DNA from: Clostridia bacterium
Lineage (GTDB): Bacteria; Bacillota; Clostridia; Christensenellales; Pumilibacteraceae
Length of the DNA stretch: 64,000 bases
Assembly: GCA_022793815.1 (NCBI GenBank)
Contig: JAAWDP010000003.1
Location: 146,959 to 210,958 of the forward strand
Direction: 5' to 3'
Below the pieces are notes generated by a model. It was not told the DNA's origin. It searched no databases and saw only the letters and a program-made list of their open reading frames with translations. Of the stretch, positions 43,150 through 51,878 are shown piece by piece; positions within the stretch are counted from its first letter, which is position 1, and the number at the start of each line of letters is the position of its first letter. A program made the translations under genes and the position numbers.

Positions 43150-44475
43150 TTAACGGCGTTTTCCCGCTTTCCTTTTCATGTCGTATATTGCGGGTATGAC
43201 GATAAACACCGCGACGGTTATTATCATGAGCACGACGGCTATCTGAGTCCAAGTGACGTCCACCGCGCCGACGGAAACCGAGTTTTGCGTTCTCACGACG
43301 TCCGCGCCGACAAACAGCGCGTATTTTCCGCTTGCTTCGTCGAATTTGATGCTCATGGCTATATCGCCGTTTTCGTCCGTGCGCAGAATATTGTCCCGAG
43401 AAAAGCCCATTTCTTCGAGGCGTACAAGCACCTGCGTGTGAGGATGATTATACTTATTGTTCAAGCCGCAGCTTATTATTATTCTTACGTCCTTGCGCGA
43501 TACGTCCGTGGTAAGCACTTCGAGATACTGCTCGGACGACGACGTACTGCTTCCGTGATGTCCGAGTTTTATAGCCTGTACGGTGAATGCGTCGTCGAAC
43601 ACGGAAAATCTGTCCGTTTTGTTTTGCGCCGTAGCGTTTGCCACGAAATCCGCTTCCGCGGCTTTTTCGGCGTCGCCCGAAAGCGCGACGCGGTTATCCT
43701 CGTATTCGAGAATTATAATGGGAGAATAGTCGTTATAATCCGAATATCTGTCTTTGACGGGCGAATAGAAATTTATTTCGTAATAGCCTTCGTCTTCGGC
43801 GGTAAGATTTTCGGGCGTGATTTTGTTCTGCTCGGAATCGGTCGCGTCCGTGGCATAAGTGACCTTGGCGCCCGCATAGCCTGCCTCTATCGCCTCTTTG
43901 TACTTCATTGTATCCTTGCCCGAATAGTCGCCGTAAAGGTCGGCTGTGCCCGGGTCGGCATAGCCCTTGTAAGTCGCCTGCTGATTGGGACGGTAAAAAG
44001 TATCCGCCGGAAAACGCGTGAGCACGTCTTTCATCTCGCCGCAATGGTCGGAATCGGAATGAGTGAGCACGGCGAAATCGAAACCCGTTACGGCTTTTCC
44101 TTCGTCGTCTTTTATATTGGCTTCTATGTATTTTATCAGCGTGTCGTCGCTGTCGCGCTCGCCGCTGTCTATCAGCATGGTTCTGCCGTCGGGAAGTTCG
44201 ATTATGCATGCGTCGCCCTGTCCGACGTCGACGAAATGCAGGTTAAGACTGCCGCCGCTGCCGTTGAGCACTTTCTGCGTCGAATCGCCGTCGTAAGCCG
44301 ATTCGCTGACGCTTTTGAGTCCGAGCGCGTAATTTATGTTTTGGGCGAAAAACAGACTTACCGCCAGCGCCGCGACTATCACGAGCGCGATTATAATGCG
44401 CGCGGACAGCGGCAGTTTTCTCACCGTCTTTTCGGCTTGCTTTGCCGCCCGTCTGCCTGTGTTTTTATTTGCCAT
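43150..44475 (-). CDS. ComEC/Rec2-like metallo-beta-lactamase domain protein
   Basis: 441 residues. A basic N-terminus and membrane segment (about 25-47) are followed by an extracytoplasmic metallo-hydrolase domain with LNLHFVDVGQGDACIIELPDG, LTHSDSDHCGEM (the HxDxDH metal motif), LSGDAEKAAE and LGHHGSSTSSSEQYLE. A second membrane segment lies at about 405-430. It resembles the hydrolase part of ComEC without the channel, a common stand-alone family thought to act on nucleic acids or phosphodiesters outside the cell; the true substrate is unknown. Confidence 0.85.
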   Translation of the reverse strand: MANKNTGRRAAKQAEKTVRKLPLSARIIIALVIVAALAVSLFFAQNINYALGLKSVSESAYDGDSTQKVLNGSGGSLNLHFVDVGQGDACIIELPDGRTMLIDSGERDSDDTLIKYIEANIKDDEGKAVTGFDFAVLTHSDSDHCGEMKDVLTRFPADTFYRPNQQATYKGYADPGTADLYGDYSGKDTMKYKEAIEAGYAGAKVTYATDATDSEQNKITPENLTAEDEGYYEINFYSPVKDRYSDYNDYSPIIILEYEDNRVALSGDAEKAAEADFVANATAQNKTDRFSVFDDAFTVQAIKLGHHGSSTSSSEQYLEVLTTDVSRKDVRIIISCGLNNKYNHPHTQVLVRLEEMGFSRDNILRTDENGDIAMSIKFDEASGKYALFVGADVVRTQNSVSVGAVDVTWTQIAVVLMIITVAVFIVIPAIYDMKRKAGKRR

Positions 44476-44491
44476 AGAGTTTGACCTCCTT

Positions 44492-45286
44492 TTACTCTTT
44501 TAAAAGCGCCTTGATTTCGTCTATGTGCTTTCTCGTTTCCTCATAGCCGAGAAGTATCATTTCGCGCCAGCCGTCCTTTGACGACGACGAAAACCGCGAC
44601 AGATTGGGTGCGATTACTATATCCGAGTTTTTCAGTCCCGCAATGGACGCATTTGCCGTCATTATGGAAAACGTGGCTTTGATGACGGGCAGCAGAGATA
44701 CCTCTTTCGTACCGCCGCCGCGCGTGGGGTTGACGTCTACCGTAACCACTTTATCCGCACCGAGCATTTTACAAACGTCGGCGGGAATGTTGTTCAAAAG
44801 TCCGCCGTCCACGAGGTGACGCGCGCCGTATATGACGGGCTTGAACAGCAGCGGCACACACGACGACGCGCTGACCGCTTCCGCCGCATTGCCTCTGTCG
44901 AGGATTATCTGCCTTGCGTCCACAAGGTCGACCGCGACGCAGGCGAACTGCTTTTTCAAATTTTCTATGCGGACGTCCCCGAGAAAATCGCTTACTATTC
45001 TGCCTATTTTCGCGGCGTCGTTGGGAGTTACGACTATTCCGTTATGCACGTTCTTCATGTCGAGTTTCTCGCCGTAAAGCGTGATTTCTTCCGCGGTTTT
45101 GCCTGCGGCATAGAACGCTCCGACGATACTGCCCGCGCTGACTCCGACTACTAGGTCGAAATCTATGCCCTCTTCCTCGAACGCTTTTATCGCTCCGACA
45201 TGCGCGAAACCTCTCGCGCCGCCGCCCGAAAGACACAGCCCGAGCCTTGCGGTTTTCTTCTTTTTGAGTTTACCGAACAGTCCCAA
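44492..45286 (-). CDS. Patatin-like phospholipase (RssA type)
   Basis: 264 residues from a TTG at 45286, six bases after GAGAGG and right at the truA stop. Motifs: GLCLSGGGARGFAHVG (oxyanion hole), VVGVSAGSIVGAFYA (nucleophile Ser in GVSAG) and LVDGGLLNNIPAD (catalytic Asp). The lysine-rich N-terminus may touch membrane. It hydrolyses acyl ester bonds; physiological lipid unknown. A longer reading through truA is an overlap artefact. Confidence 0.88.
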   Translation of the reverse strand: MGLFGKLKKKKTARLGLCLSGGGARGFAHVGAIKAFEEEGIDFDLVVGVSAGSIVGAFYAAGKTAEEITLYGEKLDMKNVHNGIVVTPNDAAKIGRIVSDFLGDVRIENLKKQFACVAVDLVDARQIILDRGNAAEAVSASSCVPLLFKPVIYGARHLVDGGLLNNIPADVCKMLGADKVVTVDVNPTRGGGTKEVSLLPVIKATFSIMTANASIAGLKNSDIVIAPNLSRFSSSSKDGWREMILLGYEETRKHIDEIKALLKE

Positions 45287-45287
45287 T

Positions 45288-46025
45288 TCAAACCTCTCCG
45301 TATACCTGGTCGACAAGATACAGTCCGTGCGCGGGCGCGATACCCTTAACCGCGGCTCTGTCCTTTCTTTCAATTATTTCCGCGATGCTGTCTGCGGCAA
45401 GCGCGCCGACGCCGACGCTTTCCAGCACCTTTGTCATTATGCGCACCATGTTATATAAAAATCCGTTTGCCGAAACGGTAAATCTTATGATACCGTTTTT
45501 TTCTTCCACTTCGGCTTGCGTTACGTTGCGGACCGTAGTGCGCGTATCGCTTCCGCCCGCCATGAACGACGCGAAATCCTTTTCGCCTACGAACGATTTT
45601 GCCGCCGCACGCATTTTTGCGACGTCGATATCTTCCGCAACCGCCCACGCCCTATCCGACAGAATTGCTCTTTCGGGTTTGCGGTACATTGCATATACAT
45701 AGGTTTTGCCCGTGCAGCCGAAACGCGCATGAAAATCGGGCGGCGCTTCGAAAGCTCCGAACACGCGAATGTCGCCGGGCAGAAAATGATTGAGTCCGCC
45801 GACCAGCTTATAAGGGTCGAAACTTTTTTCGAGGTCGAAGTGCGCGGTTTGTTTCAGTGCGTGCACGCCCGCGTCGGTTCTGCCGCTTCCCGTGACGGTA
45901 ACTGCCTCGCCGGTCAGGCGGTTGATTGCCGACGCCAATTCGCCCTGCACGGTGCGCACATTCGGCTGTATCTGCCAGCCGCCGTAAGCGGTGCCTATAT
46001 AATCGAGTTCGATTCTGTAACGCAT
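45288..46025 (-). CDS. truA: tRNA pseudouridine(38-40) synthase
   Basis: 245 residues, the usual size. The catalytic Asp lies in TGSGRTDAGVHAL, followed by the FLPGDIRVFGAFEAPPDFHARF block and the late FLYNMVRIM. It isomerises uridines in the anticodon stem-loop. It follows ecfT, as often in Firmicutes, with four bases between. Confidence 0.96.
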   Translation of the reverse strand: MRYRIELDYIGTAYGGWQIQPNVRTVQGELASAINRLTGEAVTVTGSGRTDAGVHALKQTAHFDLEKSFDPYKLVGGLNHFLPGDIRVFGAFEAPPDFHARFGCTGKTYVYAMYRKPERAILSDRAWAVAEDIDVAKMRAAAKSFVGEKDFASFMAGGSDTRTTVRNVTQAEVEEKNGIIRFTVSANGFLYNMVRIMTKVLESVGVGALAADSIAEIIERKDRAAVKGIAPAHGLYLVDQVYGEV

Positions 46026-46029
46026 ACTC

Positions 46030-46866
46030 TCACCAAAGCACGGCGATAAACTGCCAGTTTAACCAATTGTAACGCAAAAACAATATGACCGTAAACAGCG
46101 CCGCCATGATAAACAGAAACAGAAAATCGCGGAAGCGGAATTTGAGCACGCGCATGCGCGTTCTGCCCTTTGCGCCCTTATAGCAACGGCTGTCCATTGC
46201 GTCGGCAAGGTCGTCCGCGCGGCGGAACGACGACACGAAAAGCGGAATGAGCACGGGAAGCATTGCCTTTGCCCGTTTGAAAATATTGCCGCTGTCGAAG
46301 TCCGCGCAGCGGGCTTTCTGCGCATTGATTATTTTGTCCGTTTCTTCCATGAGCGTGGGTATGAGCCGCAGCGCTATGCTCATTATTATGGCGAGTTCAT
46401 GCACGGGAATCTTTATCAGAGAAAGCGGTTTCAAAAGGCTTTCCAATCCGTCCGTAAGTTCTATGGGCGTGGTGGTGAGCGTCAAAAGCGCGGGACCGAG
46501 CACCAAAAGAATCAGACGTATGCACAGTTTGAGCGACATGAACAGTCCGTCCCAATAAAGATGCAATATGCCGAACTCCCATATAAGTTTGTCGGGCTCG
46601 CCCTTTGTGAAAAGGAAAGTTATGAGCATGGTGAAGATGAGCAGAAACAGCACCGCCCGAACGCTGCGCAGCACCTTGCCTATCGGAACGCGGCTCACAA
46701 TAACGGCAATAAAAAGAAACAACGCCATAATTCCGAAGCCCGTAAAGCGGCTTACGAAAAACAGAGCAACCATATATATGATTACCGAAAGCAATTTCGT
46801 TCGCGGGTCGAGGCGGTGAATGGGACTGCTTACGGGATAATACTGACCGAAACTTACATCGCGCAT
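46030..46866 (-). CDS. ecfT: ECF transporter transmembrane component EcfT
   Basis: 278 residues with about five to six membrane segments and the coupling region ADAMDSRCYKGAKGRTR, which corresponds to the Arg-containing helices that press on the ATPases. It couples ATP hydrolysis to any of several S-components for vitamins or metals; no S-component lies nearby. GGAGG is nine bases before the ATG. Confidence 0.94.
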   Translation of the reverse strand: MRDVSFGQYYPVSSPIHRLDPRTKLLSVIIYMVALFFVSRFTGFGIMALFLFIAVIVSRVPIGKVLRSVRAVLFLLIFTMLITFLFTKGEPDKLIWEFGILHLYWDGLFMSLKLCIRLILLVLGPALLTLTTTPIELTDGLESLLKPLSLIKIPVHELAIIMSIALRLIPTLMEETDKIINAQKARCADFDSGNIFKRAKAMLPVLIPLFVSSFRRADDLADAMDSRCYKGAKGRTRMRVLKFRFRDFLFLFIMAALFTVILFLRYNWLNWQFIAVLW

Positions 46867-46870
46867 ACCC

Positions 46871-47725
46871 TTACGCCTCCTTTCCGAACGCGCGGGAAAT
46901 TGCCTCGACCAGCTCGCTTGCCTTGACTATGCCGCGGTCGATATCGAAACCCCTGTCCGCAAGCGCACCCGCTATCGACGTGACTTTCGGCACGCCGAGA
47001 GAAAGCGAATTCAACAGTTCCTTTTGCGAAAACAGTTCGCTCGGAGTGAACACTCCGTAGAGTCTGCCTCCGCTCATCACGGCTATTTTATTGCAATACT
47101 GCGCCACCTCGTCCATGTTGTGGCTTATCATTACCGTAGTCGGACAAGACGAGCGTATCTTCAAAATAAGGTCGAGTATCTCGCGTTTGCCGCGGGGGTC
47201 GAGTCCCGCCGTCGGTTCGTCGAGCACCAATATTTTGGGACGCATGGCAAGCACACCCGCAAGCGCGACGCGGCGTTTCTGTCCGCCGCTGAGCTCGAAC
47301 GGCGAACGGTCCTTTATCTCTTCGTAATCCAGCCCGACAAGCTCTATCGCCTCTTTTACGCGCTCGGCGCACTCGTCGTCCTTTATGCCGATATTGCGGC
47401 AACCGAACTCGACGTCCTTTGCCACCGTTTCGGCAAACAGCTGATATTCGGGATATTGAAACACCATGCCCACGCGGCTGCGCAGCGACTTGAAGTCGAT
47501 TTTCTTCGGGGTTATGTCCGTGCCGTCCACGGTTATTCTGCCGTGCTGAACGCGCGTAAGAGCGTTGAAATGCGATATGAGCGTGGACTTGCCCGAACCC
47601 GTATGCCCGATGATACCGAAAAAGTCACCGTCTTCGACGGTCAGCGTTACATCGTCGAGAGCGATTTTTTCGAAAGGCGTTTTCGGACTGTAAACGTATC
47701 TCAGTTCTTGAATTTCAATCGACAT
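46871..47725 (-). CDS. ecfA2: ECF transporter ATPase EcfA2
   Basis: 284 residues. Walker A GHTGSGKST, signature ELSGGQKRRVA, Walker B ILVLDEPTAGLD and the switch His in MISHNMD. It starts 25 bases inside the end of ecfA1, so the two subunits are translationally coupled, and ends four bases before ecfT. The C-terminal region (about 225-284) is the ECF dimerisation extension. Confidence 0.95.
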   Translation of the reverse strand: MSIEIQELRYVYSPKTPFEKIALDDVTLTVEDGDFFGIIGHTGSGKSTLISHFNALTRVQHGRITVDGTDITPKKIDFKSLRSRVGMVFQYPEYQLFAETVAKDVEFGCRNIGIKDDECAERVKEAIELVGLDYEEIKDRSPFELSGGQKRRVALAGVLAMRPKILVLDEPTAGLDPRGKREILDLILKIRSSCPTTVMISHNMDEVAQYCNKIAVMSGGRLYGVFTPSELFSQKELLNSLSLGVPKVTSIAGALADRGFDIDRGIVKASELVEAISRAFGKEA

Positions 47726-48543
47726 AGCGCCTCCACGAGTTCGTTCTCGTCCGTTATCGGCGACGGCAGAGGCACGCCGCTTTTACGGAGTTTATCCGCG
47801 ACATATCCCGCAACGGGCAAATCCAATCCCGCGCGTTTGATTTCGTCGGTGCGCTCGAACAGTTCCCTGCCGCCGTTCATAAGCACTTTTCCGTCGGAAA
47901 GCACAATCATTCTGTCGGCTTTGAGCGCCTCGTCCATGAAGTGCGTTATCATTACGACGGTCATTTTTTCTTCCCTGTTCAGTCTTTCCACGACGCTCAT
48001 GACCTCTTCGCGTCCCGACGGGTCGAGCATTGCCGTGGACTCGTCCAATACCAGCACGCGCGGCTTTACGGCAAGCACTCCGGCTATCGCTATGCGCTGT
48101 TTCTGACCGCCGCTCAAACGGAACGGCGTACCCTTTTTATGTTCGCTCATGCCCACGGCTTCGAGCGCCCAATCGACGCGCTTTCTTATTTCGTCGCTTT
48201 TTAAACCGATATTTTCGGGACCGAACGCCACATCGTCTTCTATTATCGTGGCTATCATCTGGTTGTCGGGATTTTGAAACACCACGCCCACGCGCTTTCT
48301 TATTTCGAACAGACTTTTTTTGTCGGAGGTATCCATACCGTCCACGATGACTCTGCCCGCACTCGGCAGAAGCAGCGCGTTCATGAGTTTCGCCACCGTA
48401 GACTTACCCGAACCGTTATGTCCGACAAGCGCGACAAACTCGCCCTCTTCCACGGAAAAGGACACATTTTCCAGGGCGCGCGTCTGTGCCTCGTAGCCCT
48501 CGTTGTAAGAAAAACTCACATTTTGAAATTCGACAAAACCCAT
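47701..48543 (-). CDS. ecfA1: ECF transporter ATPase EcfA1
   Basis: 280 residues. Walker A GHNGSGKST, signature RLSGGQKQRIA, Walker B VLVLDESTAMLD and switch His in MITHFMDE. The DES variant instead of DEP is usual in EcfA1. It leads the ecfA1-ecfA2-ecfT-truA run under its own promoter. Confidence 0.95.
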   Translation of the reverse strand: MGFVEFQNVSFSYNEGYEAQTRALENVSFSVEEGEFVALVGHNGSGKSTVAKLMNALLLPSAGRVIVDGMDTSDKKSLFEIRKRVGVVFQNPDNQMIATIIEDDVAFGPENIGLKSDEIRKRVDWALEAVGMSEHKKGTPFRLSGGQKQRIAIAGVLAVKPRVLVLDESTAMLDPSGREEVMSVVERLNREEKMTVVMITHFMDEALKADRMIVLSDGKVLMNGGRELFERTDEIKRAGLDLPVAGYVADKLRKSGVPLPSPITDENELVEALCRLKFKN

Positions 48544-48592
48544 TAAGCGGCTATTACCTCGAAAAGCAGATTCGCCTCATATTTCCCGTAAC

Positions 48593-48620
48593 ATTATAGC
48601 ACAAAAATCAAAAGATACAA
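48593..48620 (-). promoter_or_regulatory. Promoter of the ECF operon
   Basis: TTGTAT (48615-48620), 16 bases, TATAAT (48593-48598) on the minus strand, 50 bases before ecfA1. Confidence 0.55.
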
Positions 48621-48726
48621 ACATTTTGACGGTGGTTTTTTTGTCTTTCTTCGCCGCACGGCAAATGCAAACGCAAAAAACCGTATGCCGCCGCCGCGAA
48701 AGTATGCAAAAAGTCCGTGTAATATG

Positions 48727-48755
48727 TTGCCAAGTTTTCGAAAAAGTGCTATAAT
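48727..48755 (+). promoter_or_regulatory. Promoter of the parA gene
   Basis: TTGCCA (48727-48732), 17 bases, TATAAT (48750-48755). Confidence 0.65.
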
Positions 48756-48801
48756 CTTAAAAAGAAAGTTATTTTTTATAGGTTTTGTAAAGGAGTACGG
48801 T

Positions 48802-49617
48802 ATGTCGAAAATCATAGCGATAGCCAATCAGAAAGGCGGTGTCGGAAAAACGACGACTTGCGTAAACCTCGCAGCGTATCTCGCGCTTATGAACAAGCGC
48901 ACCCTGCTTGTAGACATAGACCCGCAGGGTAACGCCAGCAGCGGTTTGGGCATAGAAAAACGAAACCTCAAACATGCCGTTTATTCGCTCCTATGCGGCG
49001 AAGCCAAGCCGAGCGAAGTCACGCTGCGCACAAGCGTCGAAAAACTGGACATCATACCGTCGAACATAGACCTTGCCGGCGCGGAAGTGGAGTTGGTGTC
49101 GGCGCAAAGCCGCGAGAAAGTGCTGAAAAACGCTTTGAATCCGCTCAGAAACATTTACGACTATATCCTTATCGACTGCCCGCCCTCGCTCGGACTTTTA
49201 ACGGTCAATGCGCTTACGGCAGCCGACAGCATTCTCATTCCCATTCAGGGCGAGTTCTTCGCTTTGGAAGGATTGAGCCAATTGATGAACACAATCAAGC
49301 TTGCCAAAAAATACCTCAATCCCCCTTTGGAAGTCGAAGGCGTGGTACTGACTATGTTCGACCCGCGCAGCAATCTCGCAAACTCCGTTACGGAAGAAAT
49401 CTTGAAATTTTTCGGAAAAAAAGTTTTCCGTACGCGCATACCCAGAAACGTGCGTTTGGGAGAGGCGCCCTCCTACGGCATGCCCGTCGTACAGTTCGAC
49501 CCCAAATGCAGCGGCTCGCTGGCATATAAGGCGCTTGCCGAAGAATTCCTTGCGCGCAACAACGTCACGGACTATCACCGCATAACGAACATGAACGCGC
49601 TTAAACGCAGAGCGTAA
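48802..49617 (+). CDS. ParA/Soj family ATPase
   Basis: 271 residues from the ATG at 48802 (AAAGGAG upstream). Deviant Walker A KGGVGKTT, a DIDPQGNASSGLG block and the second Walker motif YDYILIDCPPSLGLL are all typical of chromosomal Soj. It would drive nucleoid-based segregation or act with DnaA in initiation control. ParB/Spo0J is not next to it; an AraC gene begins on the base after its stop. Confidence 0.93.
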   Translation: MSKIIAIANQKGGVGKTTTCVNLAAYLALMNKRTLLVDIDPQGNASSGLGIEKRNLKHAVYSLLCGEAKPSEVTLRTSVEKLDIIPSNIDLAGAEVELVSAQSREKVLKNALNPLRNIYDYILIDCPPSLGLLTVNALTAADSILIPIQGEFFALEGLSQLMNTIKLAKKYLNPPLEVEGVVLTMFDPRSNLANSVTEEILKFFGKKVFRTRIPRNVRLGEAPSYGMPVVQFDPKCSGSLAYKALAEEFLARNNVTDYHRITNMNALKRRA

Positions 49618-50460
49618 ATGAAACACAGTATTTTCCGCCGTCCGCCGCGGTTGCTGTGCGTCGGCAGACACAAATCCGAAACGGCGAACCGCTCGTCCGC
49701 CGCGGACGTTATCTTTTTCGGGCGCAGCGGCGCGAGCGTGAACATAGACGGCACGGTGCTTAATCCCGCGAGCGGCGACATCGTGATAGTTTCGCGTAAA
49801 ACAGACTATACCGCCGATTGCGAAGATATTCCGCTCGGGTCGGCGGTTTTCGTTACCGTCGCGGACGCGCATCTTTACGGCAGTTTCGCATTCGAAGGCA
49901 GCAGCGGCTACCGCATTGTAGCAAGCGGCGTTTACCGCGGCATACTGGAAGCTGCGTTTCGGCAGATTCTGCGCGAATACGAAAGCGACGCCGACGCAGG
50001 CGATATCGTGAGCGATGCTCTGCTTAACGTGATACTTACGCTTACAGTGCGGCTGATGCCGTTTGAGATACGCCCCGGCAAAAGCAGCGGCGTTTTCGAA
50101 AAAGCCAAGGCTTACTTCGACGAAAATTTTTTGGAAAACGAAACGCTGGCGGACGTGTGCCTTGCGCTGAACGTCGACCGCTATTATCTTTCGCACGTAT
50201 TCAAAAAGTACGCGGCTGTTCCGCCCAAAAAGTATCTTATAGAAAAGCGCATGGAATATGCCGAGCAGCTGCTCAGAATGACGGAAAAGGACATCATAGT
50301 CATTGCGCGCGAATGCGGATACGGCGACCCCGCCTATTTTTGCAGAATATTCAAGGACACGCGCGGCTGCACCGCTTTGGAGTACCGAGCCAAATTCAAG
50401 CGCAAAAAAGCCGAAGAAGAAAAGCAAAACTCTTTACGCGAAAAACAAGACCGAATGTAA
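49618..50460 (+). CDS. AraC family transcriptional regulator
   Basis: 280 residues. The C-terminal 100 residues hold the two helix-turn-helix units (ETLADVCLALNVDRYYLSHVF and IIVIARECGYGDPAYFCRIF). The N-terminal 160 residues are a divergent, partly beta sensor domain with no clear cupin motif. Its start codon touches the parA stop (TAAATG), so translation is coupled. Target and ligand unknown. Confidence 0.87.
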   Translation: MKHSIFRRPPRLLCVGRHKSETANRSSAADVIFFGRSGASVNIDGTVLNPASGDIVIVSRKTDYTADCEDIPLGSAVFVTVADAHLYGSFAFEGSSGYRIVASGVYRGILEAAFRQILREYESDADAGDIVSDALLNVILTLTVRLMPFEIRPGKSSGVFEKAKAYFDENFLENETLADVCLALNVDRYYLSHVFKKYAAVPPKKYLIEKRMEYAEQLLRMTEKDIIVIARECGYGDPAYFCRIFKDTRGCTALEYRAKFKRKKAEEEKQNSLREKQDRM

Positions 50461-50489
50461 AAACGCACTCTTGCGAGTGCGTTTTTTTT
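50461..50489 (+). terminator. Terminator after the AraC gene
   Basis: AAACGCACTC pairs with GAGTGCGTTT around four bases, then TTTTTT. It starts on the base after the stop codon. Confidence 0.88.
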
Positions 50490-50498
50490 GTTTGCGTG

Positions 50499-51005
50499 TC
50501 AGGGATAGTCTTCGCCGCCGTTGGGGGCGTGGCATCGGCGCAAACGCTTTATGCCCTTTATTATACCGCGGACTGCGCCGTACTTTTCTATGGAAAGAAT
50601 CATATACTCCGAACAACTGGGCGTAAACAGACATCTTTTGCGCACGTCGTCGGCTGCATAGCGCTGATAGACCTTTATGCACCAGATAGGCAGCGCCTTT
50701 TTGAATACAATCAAAAACCCGACGGCGGTTATGCCCGAGCCTATCCACCCTGCGCCGCAAGGCGAAAGAAAATAGTTTTCGGGAGCGAATGCTCCGCACA
50801 AAAATCCGCACATGACGCCGACCGCGGCAATGAAAACCAGCGCGGCGGCGATAAAGCAAATTGTGCTTGCAAGATGAACTTCGGGACGCACCAAAATGCG
50901 GTTGTCCACCTCTCCCACTATTTCCGCGCCCGACGAGCCCGGCGGAAACAAGTCGGTTACGAAATACCCGTCGTCGGATATTTCGTTTCTTTTTTTTCTT
51001 TTCAT
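50499..51005 (-). CDS. YidD-domain protein with N-terminal membrane extension
   Basis: 168 residues. The last 62 residues (IKVYQRYAADDVRKRC, FTPSCSEYMILSIEKYG, KRLRRCH, PNGGEDYP) are the YidD family, which aids membrane protein insertion with YidC; ordinary YidD is only 70-90 residues. Here about 105 residues precede it, with two membrane segments at about 46-72 and 82-105. The start overlaps the upstream stop by one base (TAATG), so it is coupled to a gene of unknown function. Confidence 0.85.
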   Translation of the reverse strand: MKRKKRNEISDDGYFVTDLFPPGSSGAEIVGEVDNRILVRPEVHLASTICFIAAALVFIAAVGVMCGFLCGAFAPENYFLSPCGAGWIGSGITAVGFLIVFKKALPIWCIKVYQRYAADDVRKRCLFTPSCSEYMILSIEKYGAVRGIIKGIKRLRRCHAPNGGEDYP

Positions 51006-51691
51006 TAGCCGATTTTCTTTTCGCGCAGCTTCTGTTTCAATCCCTGTATTGCGGCGTCGGCGTTTGCCACGCCGCTGACCGAGCAGTAGAAATCGCTGCC
51101 CGGAACGGTAAGATAAAACTTTTTGATTTCCTTTGCCGTTGTTTCGGTTTGCGCGGACGATTTGCCGAAGCAGCCTTTCTGAACAGTGGTCATCTGCTGC
51201 TCGACGGTCTTTATGTTGGTGGCGAAGTTGGTGATGTCCTTATAGAAATATTCGTCGGTTCTTTCGGTCTTTTCGACGGACATTAAATCGAATTTCACGC
51301 TGTACACGAACATTTCCTCGTCGCCGAAAAACAGCCAGGTCGCGTCGTAAGCCGAGGTACGGAAGCGCCCGTCTTTGCCCGTTTTGAAAGCGTATTTCCA
51401 GTTTAGTATCGCCTCCGCGTCGTTGCCCTGCAAACTGGTGGAAAAACCGTGAAAGAATATCGGCGCGATTTCCGTCACTTGGTCCGAGTCGATTCCGAGC
51501 ATGGACAGCGCGCGCGATTTACTTGCGTATTCGTTGAGTTTGTTCTTGACTATCTCGTCGAATTTTTCGTCGGCTATACCTTTTTTCATACAGCCCGATT
51601 TTTCGCCCGCAAAATAATCTATTACGGTTTTTTGTTCCTCCGTTTTGCCGTTTTTCATCATCGACAAAGTCATCAATCTCTGTTCAGCCAT
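51005..51691 (-). CDS. Unknown protein, paralogue of the product at 51879
   Basis: 228 residues, not recognised. It shares with the 51879 product, in order: TEEQK..(D/K)YFAG near the start, DEKFDEIVK, KSRALSMLGIDSDQV, GKDGRFRTSAYDATWLFF, SVKFD, EYFYKDITNF and a C-terminal IQGLKQKLREKK. The C-terminal half may form a PH-like beta domain with a final helix (tentative). GGAGG precedes the ATG. Own consensus promoter with operator at 51750-51794. It has no signal peptide or membrane segment, so it is likely cytoplasmic. Confidence 0.75.
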   Translation of the reverse strand: MAEQRLMTLSMMKNGKTEEQKTVIDYFAGEKSGCMKKGIADEKFDEIVKNKLNEYASKSRALSMLGIDSDQVTEIAPIFFHGFSTSLQGNDAEAILNWKYAFKTGKDGRFRTSAYDATWLFFGDEEMFVYSVKFDLMSVEKTERTDEYFYKDITNFATNIKTVEQQMTTVQKGCFGKSSAQTETTAKEIKKFYLTVPGSDFYCSVSGVANADAAIQGLKQKLREKKIG

Positions 51692-51749
51692 TTTAACCTC
51701 CGAATTTTGTTTCCTTTATTGATACATTTACCGTCAAAAATACAATAAA

Positions 51750-51766
51750 TGTACAGATTATGTACA
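51750..51766. promoter_or_regulatory. Operator TGTACA-N5-TGTACA (copy 1)
   Basis: TGTACAGATTATGTACA, two TGTACA palindromes five bases apart, giving inverted GTACA/TGTAC arms. Its last base is the first base of the -10 box. A near-identical copy lies at 53230-53246. Confidence 0.7.
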
Positions 51767-51794
51767 TTATAATATATAGCGTTTTATTTGTCAA
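51766..51794 (-). promoter_or_regulatory. Consensus promoter of the 51005-51691 / yidD operon
   Basis: TTGACA (51789-51794), exactly 17 bases, TATAAT (51766-51771) on the minus strand, directly followed by the operator. Confidence 0.8.
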
Positions 51795-51802
51795 CAGAAT
51801 AA

Positions 51803-51842
51803 ACGAAAAAAGAAAACAGCCGCACGGTCACGCGCACGACTG
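51803..51842 (-). terminator. Terminator after the 51879 gene
   Basis: On the minus strand a ten-base stem CAGTCGTGCG/CGTGCGGCTG (with three G-U pairs) and six-base loop is followed by TTTTCTTTTTT. It isolates the upstream operon from the promoter at 51766. Confidence 0.65.
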
Positions 51843-51878
51843 CCCTCTTTAATGGGTGTATAATGGTGTTGGGGTATC

